DNA from: Magnolia sinica
Taxonomy: Eukaryota; Streptophyta; Magnoliopsida; Magnoliales; Magnoliaceae
Reading direction: 5' to 3'
NCBI RefSeq assembly: GCF_029962835.1
Contig: NC_080573.1
Location: 37,937,001-38,001,000, forward strand
DNA: 64,000 bases
Below are positions 47,683 through 59,810 of this stretch, one piece after another. Within the stretch, counting starts at the first letter, position 1, and each line of letters starts with the position of its first letter. The translations under genes were made by a program, and so were the position numbers. The notes beneath the pieces are model-generated. The model saw only the letters and a program-made list of their open reading frames with translations. It was not told the origin of the DNA and did no database searches.

Positions 47683-48104
47683 AAAACTTGATTAAGACAA
47701 ACCCCAAGTGCAGGTCTGTGATGTAGTAATAACTCAATGAGACCGAGGTTACTCACATGGACTTATAATTGTGCGATTTCTGGAATACTTTTAGAACTAG
47801 AAATAGAACTAAAGCTAGCTTATGGAATTAAAATAAGAAATAATGGCATAATTGAGAAGGAAATCAATAAAGATAAATCACTCGAGCGCCAAGGATCCAC
47901 TTATAGCCATTATCATTCACTTGATTCAATCATACAACTCAACTGGAATCGAAGTCCTATCCTATTCAGCCAAATAATAGAGCAGTTAAATCATCATTCA
48001 TAAACTTAAAATAGATTTAAACCACAATTGAATTGGTTTCCATATAAAGTACCAAAGTATTGATCATAAGGAATTCAAAGCATCTATCATGCCTAAAGTT
48101 GGGC

Positions 48105-48620
48105 ATCGAGTCGAGTTCGACCGAGTTAAGGCTGACCCAACTCGATCCGGTTTTAAAATAAGCTTGACCCGAACTCAACCCGACTCGATATCGAGTCCAA
48201 CATGCCAGACCCGATCTGAGTCGGGGTTTTGCTTGGAGTAATCCAAACTGAGTTCGACCCAGTCATAAGTATTGAGTCGGCTCAAGTCGGCACCGAGTTG
48301 GGTCAGGTGTAGCGGGTATCCACAAGCTAAAATCATAACTCAAAACCTAGATTCACTTGCTAGAATTGCAACCTCTCCATCAACTCAAAACCTAGTTTTT
48401 TTAAATATGTGTGTGTGTGTACGAGTTGAGTTAGTACTGAGTTGGATTTCGGGTCGAGTTGAGTTACTAGGTAACTCGAACTTGACTCTGTTTGAGTTCG
48501 GATTATACGAAGTCAAATCAATTCGGATCGACTCACCCTTTTGGTTCGGATCGAGTCGGATCTGTAAGAGTTAGACGATTCAAGTTTGCGTGTTGAGTCA
48601 TCTTGTGCCTAGCTCTAATT
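48105..48620. mobile_element. GAGTCG/CGACTC-rich element, possible hAT-like MITE
   Basis: About 500 bp dominated by GAGTCGRGT and its complement, absent from related LTRs at this position. Its edges are weakly inverted: TTGGGCATCGAGTCGAG at about 48112 against the complement of GTTGAGTCATCTTGTGCCTAG at about 48592. No clear target duplication. A non-autonomous DNA transposon is the best guess. Confidence 0.35.
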
Positions 48621-48851
48621 GTGCCCTTAGTTTACAATTGATCAATGGATTTTACAGATCAAACCCTTACAAAAGAGATAAGCAATTACTCTTAACTTTT
48701 TTAGGCATCTAATATGCCCAGAGTCAACAATGGATCAAAGTAAACTAAAAATAAACCTTCATTCAAACCAATTTCAATAAATTGTTCAACAATCAAACCA
48801 ATTACTTGAATCAAAGTAAACTAAGACATTAAAAATAATTACACGGTTCAC

Positions 48852-48871
48852 CTCTTAGCCCTAGCTAAGAG
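48852..48871 (-). other. Leader hairpin, third variant
   Basis: CTCTTAG (48852-48858) pairs with CTAAGAG (48865-48871) around CCCTAG, equivalent to 44170-44191. Confidence 0.55.
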
Positions 48872-49029
48872 ATCAGCCAATCATAGATATGATTGAACTA
48901 AAACTCAAAACCAAAACATAAAAATTGAAGAAGAACCAAAGGATTGGAGAGGAAGGACTCAGTAGAATGATGAGAAACAACATGATGAGAACGATATGTA
49001 AAACGTTCCTCTGCCTAGAACACTATGTG

Positions 49030-50583
49030 ATTACTTACAACCAGCGAGGGTAAATACGCCTTCCTGCATGATGTTCCCACACAATGCAAGAAATGTGGAT
49101 TTCAAACCGGGAGTGATCCAACTACTCCCGAAGTTTCATGGACTCGATTATGAGAGTCCATATCTATACTTAAAAGAATTTGATGAGATTGTAGCAACCC
49201 TACACTTTCATATTTTATCTGAGGATACTTTAAGATTAAAGTTGTTCCATTTCTTCTTAAAGGAGAAGTCCAAGTTTAGATTCACTCCTAAAGGCCAAGA
49301 TTAATGGGGACATGGGATAAGATGACCCGAGAGTTCCTAAAAAAGTTCTTCCCTGTTCATAAGACCAATACCTTGAGGAGGGTGATCATGATTTTTTTTC
49401 CAGAAAGAGGAAGAGACCTTCTTCTAATACTGGGAGAGATTCAAGGATCTTTTGAATTCATGTCCACATCATGGATACGAAACTTGGCAGGTAATAAGCT
49501 TTTTCTGTGATAGACTAACTTCACCCATGCGCTAATTCGTAGAAGTGATGTGCAATGAAGAATTAATGAATAAGGACCCCGATGATGTGTGAGATTATTT
49601 TGATGTACTTGTTGAGAACGTGTAGTCATGGGATACCTCTTCAAAGCCCACTAATTCTAGGCAGACTCAGTCTAGAGAGAATGGAGGAATGTACGTCTTA
49701 AGAGATGAAGATGATGTGAATGCCAAGATAGTTAATCTCACTAGAAAAGTCTAGGCAAAGGAACTAAAGAAAGTAGAATTAGTCAAACCCAACAAGACCG
49801 TTGAGGTTGTTTGTGTTGTTTGTGCTAGTAACATACACTTGACATTTCAAGAGTTGTGACACGAGTAGTCTAATGCCATGAACAATTATCAAATGTCGTT
49901 CAACTCTCCCATTTCAAACACGTATAATTTTAATTGGTGGAACCACCCAAATTTCAGTTGGAGGAATTGGCCAAATAATTAATCCTCAAGGGGCTCTTCC
50001 TCCACTTCTCAATCAGAAAAGACCCCAAAAGGATCCATTTCAAAAACACATCCAAAATCAAGAGTTATTCAATCAGAATTCCTTGCAAGCATTCCAAGAC
50101 TTTGGCAGGTCCATTCAAATATTGGAGTCTATATAGTTAGGGAGAAATAGACTTTTCTAGACCAACCTCTACCTAACCCAAAGCAACAATGTGAATTAAG
50201 TGTTCCTAGCTCTTCGAACCACAATGTGGAATATGCAAAGTCTATAACCACTCTCAGAAGTGGTAAAATAATTGATAAAAACATCCTGATGAGAGTTGAG
50301 ATGCCTAAGGAATCGGAGGAATCTGAGAAGAATAATAGGCTAAGTAATATTTCACATGATGAAAAAAGAATACAAGTTGGTTGCTCCATTCCCCCAAAGA
50401 TCAATTTCACCAAAACCTCATTAAAACATTCAAGATATTTTAGAGGTGCTTAAACAGGTGAAAATAAACATTCCTCTATAGGATGTCATAAAACAAATCC
50501 CATCATATGCCAAGTTTATGAAAGATCCTTGCACAACTAAGAGATGACAAAACATTCAAAAGAAGATTTTCTAATAGAGAAAG
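49030..50583 (+). pseudogene. OTA/Athila-like Gypsy gag (plus element)
   Basis: The frame begins at about 49040 with TPSCMMFPHNARNVDFKPG, then QLLPKFHGLDYESPYLYLK, matching the minus gag at 45614-47240. The same linker and C-terminal motifs follow (EFLKKFFPVHKTNTLRR near 49330-49380; SITTLRSGKIIDKNI near 50245). The N-terminal first residues, untranslated region and 5' LTR are absent. Stops and frameshifts occur. It is interrupted at 50583 by a solo LTR (target duplication GAAAG) and continues at 58106. Confidence 0.87.
50579..50583. repeat. Target-site duplication GAAAG (left; right copy 58101-58105)
   Basis: It flanks the TG...CA ends of the Tekay-family solo LTR and lies within Gypsy gag-pol on both sides. 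Confidence 0.93.
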
Positions 50584-51055
50584 TGTAAGACCCGACCCGA
50601 GTTCCTGTGTGTGCATGTGTATGTAGGTATGCATTTCGTTTCTCTTGGTCCTGCAGTCTTACCGATCGAATCCCAGCGACCCACGACCCTCAGATTGTGT
50701 TGCAGTCATCCTTAAGTCTGGTCACGTTGACCTGACTCGGATCGGCCCGAAACCTATGTCATCTTGTTCGCATCATCATTGCAGTTCCGGTGACACATCT
50801 TGTGCATCCATACGATGTATAGTTCATAAGTTATGTACGTTTCATTGTATGACCCTTGATCATGTGGCCCACTTAGGTGTAGTGCATGTGGACCACCACT
50901 CCTTTTACACAAGTTCCAACAAATACTACACACACCACCTAAATTTTCATAGCTTACACTACCCACCCCACACACACCACCCAAACCTACCTTATCCTAC
51001 AAATTTGGTTTCTCCTCCCTAAGGTAATCATTTCTTTTCTTACAAACAAATCATT

Positions 51056-51113
<58 letters not shown>
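51056..51113. repeat. (CT)n microsatellite
   Basis: Long CT run inside the solo LTR. The intact copies at 16.65-31.27 kb have only a short GA-rich, unexpanded stretch at the equivalent place, so it expanded here. Confidence 0.85.
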
Positions 51114-51115
<2 letters not shown>

Positions 51116-54100
51116 TCTCATTCTCTCCATGCTTGCAACTCCTCTCCCCAACGTCCCATATTCCTCCATTTCTCCAGCCCCTTGAAGCTTCAAAATCCCT
51201 CAATCCTACTCTTAGAAACTGATCCTAGCCATTAAACCTTCTTCCTTAGTCCAAGTTTTACCTTGTGTGGAAGATTGAGAGCTTGGTTTGAAGGTGGGTG
51301 CCTACAACTTGGTGATTTCTTTTCCATATCTTGATCCTCTTATTTCTTCATGAATGGAACATGTGGGACTCACCAATCCATGGTGGGGACCCCATTTGAT
51401 CCCTTGGATGTGGCCCTTGGCCCATCCTACATGTATGCATTGTTCCATGATGGGGCCATCCTCCATGGACCCCATCATGATGTATCTCATAATCTAAACT
51501 ATTCTAAGATCATCTAGACCTTAACATCATGTTAGGATGTCATCCCAACCATCCATTGTGATTATAGGCCATGCATGTGTTAGTTTCATGTTGTAATGAC
51601 AAACCAATGAAGATGCATGGGTGTGATTGTTCTTGGGAGGGCTCATTAGTAGCGGAGCCCTTTCCTTATGGCCGAATTGATCTCCCACCTTCCCTTTTCT
51701 CTTATTTTCTCTGATGGTATGTGTGGCCCACTTGGTGGGCCTGAGACGTTCAAAAAATCCAGCAATGGTGGGACTCCCCGACCACCCATTTCATGATTTT
51801 GGGTGTCCCATTTACTACCTTATTTGATGCATGCAAGTGTTTTGGCTTAAGGCCTTGATCTGGACATTTTTGGGACCCATTAATGAAGGCTACACCTCTC
51901 TTTATTTGCTACATTTATCTAGTTATGGTCTGGTATGTCCAGCCATATATGGCTGTCCAGAATTTCTGGACTGTTTGTATGGATTGTTGTAATTAATGTT
52001 TGTCATGGGATTGGTCCATGATTTCCACTCTTTTTCTTCTTGTTGTGGGGTGCCTTTTGAGGGAGTGGACCACACCTTGAAGTGTGATGGACTACACCTC
52101 TATTTGTCCATCCAAAAACACCTAAAAGGGCAGGCCCATAGGGGGTGGACGGTCCACCTTGCTAGACCGTCTAGCCCTATAGAATGAAGGGAAAACACAA
52201 ATTTCAGTTTGATTTTCTAAGGGGTGGGCCACTTTTCTGGACCCCACCTTACTGTATTTTATGGGAAAAATATCAACCATCCATCCTTCCCCTCCTAGGT
52301 AAAGTTTAGGCCCACCTTATTGGGTGAACACTGTTTAGACAGCAACATTTTGTGTAGCAGGTTTTTAATTTCCTACCTTGTTGCCCATGATATTCCTTCA
52401 TGTTTTACTTGGGTTTGTGGCTTCCCTAATAGCCCATCTTACGGCCCATCATGTTGGGACCTATCTTGGGGGTGTGGGCCACCACGTTTATCTAAAAAAA
52501 AAGGAGGTATGGCTGCTGGAATGGAGCCCATAGCTGGACGTTCTAGCAGGGCTAGCGTCCAGCCATGGGCTGGCCGTCCACCCTCCTAAGGCCCACTATG
52601 ATGTATGTTTTATCCATGCCATCCTCCACATTGTGGACCCCATGTGTATGGCCCATCTCCCATGTGGCACGTCCACATGTGGGGCCCACTTTGATGTGTT
52701 TAAAGGGGAGCTGTCCCAGCCCCTTGGACCATCCACCAAGGACGCCCAGCCTATGGGTTGCTGCTGGACGTCCAGTCCAGTAGCTGGCCCACCTGATTTA
52801 CGTGTTTTATCCACCCCTTTCATCTGGTGGCACCCCCTGTGACATGTGTGAGTCACCAGGGATTAAAATGATTGTATAAATTAATTATTATTGAATTTTC
52901 AGCAAGCCCAGATAGTGGGTGGGCTGGAATTTCAGCAATAGGCCCAAAATTACTTCCCCTAAATAAATGTTTTGGGGTAGCATGGCCCACCAGATTTTGG
53001 GGATATTATTATGTATATCTTGCCCTATTTCCAATCAAGTTTTGGGCTTAATTAGTGCACATTTGAGGCCCATCCCAGTTGGGTTTTATTGGATCTATAT
53101 TTCTAGTTAATTATTGGACTATTTAGCCCTTTTTGGGTTGAAACTTTTTAGATAGGCCCATTGGACCTATATTTAACATGCTATTGTAATGGGTTTTATG
53201 GGCCAAAATACTCAAGTAGTTGGGCCCTTGGTTGTCCATTAAATTAACCCCATACTTGGGCCAAGATGTGAGGCCCCAACTCATTTGTTTCAAACATAAG
53301 AATTGCCCATATGGTTCGAATACTGGGCTGCCTATTAGGCCCACCACAATGTATGGGTTGTAATCTTTATGGTTGGGCCCGACCCTTGCTTAAGGGCCCA
53401 CTATGTTGCCTACTAAATTGGGCCATGTGTATTACCCTTAGGCCTATGGATTGCTTAGGCGTTCGGCCTTGTTTCATATTTGTATAGTGGCGGGCTACCT
53501 TTTAGGACCCAGTTGAGGTTGGATGTCCTCCTTGGTGGCCCTAAGGTAGGCTCATAGGGTTGTTATAGGTGGTTGAAGGCCCACCTTGGACCCTTGTTAG
53601 GACCGGTTCTTCCTTAGGCATTTATGACCATTTTAGCTTGTGGGCTACTCTAAAGTATTGGGCCCCCACTAGAGGATTTCTCCTTAGAGTACCTGTTTAT
53701 GTATCTAGACCTTATCCCTCCTTGGGAAGGAGGAGTATGTTCCACGTCATCATTGTCGAGTAGCATACTTACACACTTATAACACATATGCATCATTTGC
53801 ATGAATATATTACATTGGTGTGGTCATTGGGTTGATATGATAGAGGGATGGAGTTTTTTCCCTTGTGCACATCGAGTGCTTGGAGCTGGTGCATGATCTG
53901 TATGCATGACTCATGCATTGACATCGCATTTCATGACAATATTACCCTTGCTTCATCAGGGCCTTGCCTCCACAGGGACATTTGTGGATGGCCGTATGTG
54001 TGGACATCAGAAATGTTACTTGAGCATATAGGGTGCATAGGATGCCCATGGGTGAAATTTCTAAAACTTCCATAGTACCAAAGATCTGCCCCAACACCAT

Positions 54101-54232
54101 GACCGAGTGGAAACCATGGGCGTAGAGAGGCCTTATACCGTTAGGCCGTGACTCTCACTATCGTGTAATCTGTTGGATAGGGGTGTGGCCTTATCTGCCT
54201 AATGTAAGAAGGCATTGCTAGGCTGAGTCTGA

Positions 54233-57200
54233 TGTAACGCCCTGAAATTCGGGGGTTGAGCATAACTCAGCTCCTGAGTTCCAAAACATTACTTATGCAA
54301 CATATTTGATGATGGATGTATGTTGTCTGTATTAGTGCATAAAACATGGAATAGATTAAGCCAAAGTGCAAATATAATTCAGGGATAAGTGAAGAAAGCA
54401 AGCGGAAGACTTAAAGACATATATGTGTGTACATGTGCGAATCCCTGAAATACATACACATATTAGGTCGTAATGTAAGTGTTATTATTAAAATTACAAG
54501 TATCAATTTACATCATTTAAATCCCAAAAGAAGTCCCAGCATCCCGCGCATCAGAACAAGGCTCACTAGAACCCGTCTGAAAATTGCATAAAAGAGAAAG
54601 CAGCCTCATCATCATCCATCTCCCGCTCTGCCTCAGAGGTCGCATCCACATCTGCATCATCAGCAGCTAAGATAGAGTCTAGTGGGTGTTTAACACCGCC
54701 CCAGAACATAGGAGTGGGTGATCAACTCAGTGGAACAATAAGGTAAAGGTTAACATGTTATCAATTCAATCAAGTAGTAATGATAAAGCAGAACAATTAA
54801 ATAAGTCCTAAGTACTCTTGTTAATGCAAGGATGTATGCAGAATGACGCGTGCCCTCACGCGTACACCCTCAGCGTCTTCATCTTACGTTACGCATGACA
54901 TCGCCTCAAAGTGTGCCACCTCTACAAAACACATGCAAATGCGGTGCATGAACATGATTACCTAGTTGTTATTAGTCCTTTTCATACAGCAAGATTGGGA
55001 AGCTAAGATACCTTCCTCATATCACCATCCAAACAGTGATCCATTCTAGGGTCGTCAGTCCTAGACATCTCATACGATCATATGGTTGTAGGTCGTTGTA
55101 AAGGGCTCGTCACCAATCAATGCACGCTATCACACTTTCGTTACTACACTAAGGCTCGTCACCTCAATGCGGTATCCAAGCATGCTCGAGGTCACTACAA
55201 AGGGCTCGTCACCAATCAATGTAGGCCGACAGCACGAATATGGTGTCCCATACCACCATAATCGGCTCACGAGTTTGGTTGCTCACTGGTCACTACGGGG
55301 AGGCTCGTCACCCCAGCATAGACCGACAGCTCGACAAAGGTGGTTCCATACCACCATGTCCAACTCATGAGTCTTAGCGGATCGAGGTACCATGGTTAAA
55401 CAGGATTTCATTGGTGAGTTCGGTACCCTAGATTCAAACAGTAGCATCCATACATGGTGAACATACATCGGATAATTAGGTTACTTAACGAACTCGACTA
55501 GCATGAGCGCACGTTGAGTTGAACGACATAGAATGCGCAAACACTCCGCGTGGCTAAACCAATGCCGACAACTCTAATACGACTCGGGTTCGTCTAATCA
55601 CATCCTACGTGGCGAAAGCAATCTCAGCCATGAACTTAAGGCTGATTACCGATTTCCTGGACTAATGCATAGTCCCACACACATTCCTCTACAACAGATA
55701 TTCATATCTGCAAGTTAGAATTAAAAATGGAACAACAACTCAAATCATATAGTACATGAGCATTTAAAGAATATCAACTTAACATGGATCCTCACATAAG
55801 TAATACTTGAAATTAAACAACAAGAAATGTAACTTACATGAAGGAAATCATACATACTAGTGGGAGAGTTGAGAATTGCTTCTCAATGCCCATACTAGGT
55901 TAATATATCATACTTTAGATCATTCAGACATTTCTACAAACACTTAGAATACATAACAAAACATACATGACGTAGGTTGAAATACACGCATTTGGACAAT
56001 TCCTTCTACCAAGGAGTTGTCGCACATACATCTAGCATAAGTACACGACAAATAATCATGGCAATCACAGGTTTATATTTTATACGCATACGGTACTTTA
56101 TACATACACATAAAATACACAAATCTCAAAATAACACATGCATATCAGGAATGCAGAATAAACATAACATTTGGCATGCGAAAACTCATCCATAGCAAGA
56201 ATAAATCATTCACTGGCATTGAAAGCCTTGAAAACCATAACCTATACACTTAAAGTCCGCACCTTAAGTCAGAAAAGAACACCGAACTGATTTCAGACGA
56301 GTTGTCTTCGTCAACGGCGATAGAATACCTTAAAGCAAGAATAGAAATGAGATACAACAACACCAAGACTATTCTAAGCTCTAACATAGATTAGGTTTAG
56401 GTCAACTTACCCAAAGATGAACTCAGAATCGCCGAAATAACGATTCAAAAGTGAAAGTTCAAGGGATGAAGAAGAACAAGAAAGAATCTAGGATGATTCA
56501 CCAACTTCTCTCTCACTTTCTCTCTCTTTTCCACTCTCTTTCTTAGGTAGGGTTAGGAAATTCGTATGGAAAACAGAGCTAGGGTTTTAAGGACTATAAA
56601 TAGGCCTAACATTGATGAAAATAACCCCAGGGTCAAAGTATACTTAGGGTATAACCAAAACCGGCCTCTCACGATCCAATGAAGCACTTCTGATGGGCCT
56701 ATAACCACGAAAGGTCGGACTTGAGCTCACTGACCATGGATCTAGGTCAAACTGAGTTTTCGTACTGACCGAAACTTCAGATCAGCCGTGGCAGAATCTC
56801 GATCAGGTCCACAAGCACAAGGACATGCCTGGGCCACCTTTCCTGATCAGAGGGTGAAATTGGGTCAGAAACCAACGGTCAGATTGCTTAAAATCGTCGC
56901 GCAAGCGGCATGAGTCAGATTTCATAAAATCTTAATAAATTTCCAACCGTTCTCACACTCTTCACTCCAAACTCAATCAAATCGACCCAGAACATCACAT
57001 GGACTTAATTTTTGAGGTGATGATCAAGCCCAACATGGTGACCGCAACAGCCTAAGATCATCGCTATCGAACTTTTGACGCGCGGTCCAGGTCCGATCCC
57101 AAACTTTCAAAAATTCCCAAGAACAACTAGATATAGTGATGGATCCCAGATTTCAGAGTAACGTAGCGCTAACTAATCTACAATTTTTGAGCCATACAGA

Positions 57201-57310
57201 TACAATTTAAAGTGATTGATGCAAATTTCACAAGCAATCGAGTATAGCACTAATTACCCCAAAACAACTACTTAAGGAAAGATTAGCACAAAATTTTCAG
57301 GGTCATTACA
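54233..57310 (-). mobile_element. Solo LTR nested in the Tekay-family solo LTR, 3078 bp
   Basis: It starts TGTAACGCCCTGAAATT and ends CAGGGTCATTACA. The flanking TCTGA at 54228-54232 and 57311-57315 is a perfect 5-bp duplication. No coding sequence. It shares blocks with the solo LTR at 35444-40437 (GGCTCGTCACC..., GGTCACTACGGGGAG, CCGACAGCTCGA). Orientation is inferred from that relationship. Confidence 0.9.
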
Positions 57311-58105
57311 TCTGACCAGCTCGTAAATGGGTCTACCGCCGTCAAGCCTTATTGGTGATTAGCTGTCCACGGACAGGTAGTGAGGTCTCTTACTCTTGTT
57401 TAACTATGCGGGTCTAAAGAGTAGTAGTCATCTAGCAGTGTAATTGACCCCGGTGATTTCTTTATGATGGAAATATATTTGATATGTGGATTAGATATGA
57501 GGATTAACATCACTTTACATTGCATTCGCTTCGGCTATATAAGCCCCTTTATACATCACCTTGGTATGGCGCCCAGTACTCATTTGTATTCATGACAAGC
57601 ATCGGTAAGGCTAGTGATATTGTCATTGATCAAGTTTCCTTTCCTGTACCTCCTATTATTCTTCTGCGCACCATTGTTACACATTTCCACCACTCTCTAA
57701 GCTTCTATAAGCTTATGCACGATTGGTGCATGCAGGAGATCCTAGGTCAGTGTCGTAGCAGCTGAGCTTGGATAGGTGTTGAGTCGAGGACCCCCAGTGT
57801 TGCTGATCTTCTTCCTTCTCATTTTATTATCGGATGTATTTCCTTTCAGCTATGTACTTGTAAAGTTCAAATTTATATTGGATTTTGTAATGTGTCCCTT
57901 TGTTATTTTTGAGATTTACTTGATGTGATCTTAGGTTTGCTCGTATGGGAAATGAATATACGGTTATGAAAATCCTCCTTGTAGGATCCTAGGATCGGAA
58001 CCTACCTCAGGAGTCGAGAATGGGGTACTACGGAGGCTGTTATGGCCAGAACCGGCTATCGGGTTCCTTGTGAGTCCGGTTACCAAGTCTAGGCGTGACA
58101 GAAAG

Positions 58106-58910
58106 TGAGTACCATCCTCAAACAAGATGTGCCCAAAAAAAAAAAAAAGATCCTGGTAGCCCAACCATTTGTTATATGATTGGGAATCACCGGATTGAGC
58201 ATACACTACTTAAGTTGGGGGTAAGTGTAAATCTGATTCCATACTTGGTTTACAAACAGCTTCGCCTGAGTGAATTAAAACCCACTAGGACCACACTTCA
58301 ACTCATTGATTGTTCAATTCATATACAAAGAGGAATGATAGAAGATGTGCTTGTCCAAGTTGATAAATTTTACTATCCTATAAATTTTATTGTCTTGGAT
58401 ACACAGCCCATCATGGATACAAGAACTCAAAATTTCGTCATTCTTGGTCATTCATTCTTTGCTACATCAAATGACATCATTAATTGTCAGAATGAGATTA
58501 TAAAATTAACTTTCGGGAACATGACATTAGAGATGAATATATTCAATATGTGCAAACAACCCGAGGATGTTGATGATGCCCATGAAGTAAACATGATTGA
58601 TTCATGCGTAGAAGATAGGTCACTTTTGATCCTATACTCTGATACCTTGGAGACATGGTTGACCCACTCCCCCGAGTTGAATGATGATGTGATTAGAAAG
58701 AAGGATGTCTTTCTCGATGCTACTCTGGTACTTGAAACTAACCGGTGGAAGCCGAAATTTAAAAAGTTACCACAACTTGAGACAAAGCCTTTACCGTCTA
58801 GTTTCAAGGCATCGAAGCTTGACCTCAAACCATTACCTGCTGATCTTAAATATGCTTACTTGGGTCAAGATAAAACATATTTAGTGGTGATTTCTTCCAC
58901 CCCCGGATGA
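58106..58910 (+). pseudogene. OTA/Athila-like Gypsy protease and linker (plus element)
   Basis: The open frame actually begins inside the solo LTR end, so its apparent ATG (58095) is an artefact. Motifs: PTICYMIGNHRIEH, then the active-site region TLLKLGVSVNLIPY, where the expected Asp is Lys; then EDVLVQVDKFYYPINFIVLD, HSFFATSNDIINCQNE and LTFGNMTLEMNIF. The homologous minus copy has Asn at the same site, so both proteases are dead by different changes. An A-run at 58137-58149 sits near the start. The frame ends at 58910, before reverse transcriptase. Confidence 0.87.
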
Positions 58911-58949
58911 GGAATAAGAGAGTATGCTCATTTATACTCTCAAGGAACA

Positions 58950-59810
58950 TAAATGAGCCTTTAGGTGGACAATCGCAGACCTCGAGGGAATTGATCCTTT
59001 GATTAGCACTCATAGTATTCACCTCGAGGATAATGTGAAAACTTCTACACAACCACAACGCCAGTTAAATCCAATCATGAAAGAAGTGGTTAAAGTCGCG
59101 GTGCTCAACTTGTTAGATGTGGGTATCATATACCCTATATCTGACAGCCAGTGGGTAAGTCCAACTCAAGTGGTTCCCAAGAAGTACGAGATCACCATCG
59201 TAGCCAATGTGGATAATGAACTCATACCAACTAGAGTCACTACTGTTTAGAGAACGTGCATTGACTACAGAAAGTTGAATAATGTCATAAGGACCACTTT
59301 CCCTTACCTTTTGTTGATAAGATCTTACAAAGGTTAGTTGATCATTCAAATTACTATTTTCTCGATGGGTATTCGGGCTACAATTAAATGGGAGATAGCC
59401 CTTGAAGATCAATAAAAGACTACGTTTACATGTCCATTTGGCACTTTCGCATACCGAAGGATGCCATTCAGATTATGTAATATTCCTACCACATTTCAAC
59501 GATGCGTGTTGAGTATTTTCTCTAACATGGTGGGGCAATTTTTAGAAGTCTTTATGGATGACTTCTCTGTATTTGGTTCTTCTTTCAGCGAGTGCCTTGA
59601 ACATCTTAAATTAATGCTGAAGAGATGCGAACAAAAGAACATTATACTGAATTGGGAAAAATGTCATTTTATGGTTCAAAAAGGGATAGTCCTTGGACAC
59701 ATCCTATTGTCCAATAGAATCGAGGTAAATAAAGACAAAATTGACTTAATCTCTAACCTACCTCCACCCAAGAGTATACGTGACGACGTGACGTACAATC
59801 CTTTTTAGGA
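58950..59810 (+). pseudogene. OTA/Athila-like Gypsy reverse transcriptase (plus element)
   Basis: NPIMKEVVKVAVLNLLDVGIIYPISDS near 59065-59150 is the palm N-terminus, followed by VVPKKYEIT. CIDYRKLNN is at about 59255-59285. After stops and a small deletion, MPFRLCNIPTTFQRC runs from 59461 and the catalytic VFMDDFSVFGSSFSECLEHL from about 59545. HFMVQKGIVLGH lies near 59665. Stops at 59248 and 59806 and damage between 59290 and 59460 inactivate it. Confidence 0.88.

Larger units (their letters stand above)
47689..49020 (-). mobile_element. 5' LTR (U3-truncated) of the minus Gypsy
   Basis: On the minus strand it ends ...CACTTGGGGTTTGTCTTAATCA next to the primer site and contains the leader hairpin 48852-48871. 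Its upstream part matches the U5/leader of 63540-63660 (TTCAATCATATCTATGRTTGG). The U3 and TATA region are missing: sequence changes near 49020 to the gag start of the oppositely oriented Gypsy. The interval 48105-48620 appears to be an insertion. Confidence 0.68.
50584..58100 (+). mobile_element. Solo LTR of the Tekay/Del family (about 4.43 kb) with a nested solo LTR
   Basis: It starts TGTAAGACCCGACCCGAG and ends AGGCGTGACA, the termini of the 16651-31268 LTRs read in the opposite orientation. Extended similarity covers the whole length, for example 54160-54230 and 57311-58090. It is more diverged than the two LTRs of the intact element, so it is older. Length without the insert at 54233-57310 is about 4.43 kb. 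A CT microsatellite lies at about 51056-51113. No gag or pol is inside. Confidence 0.92.
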
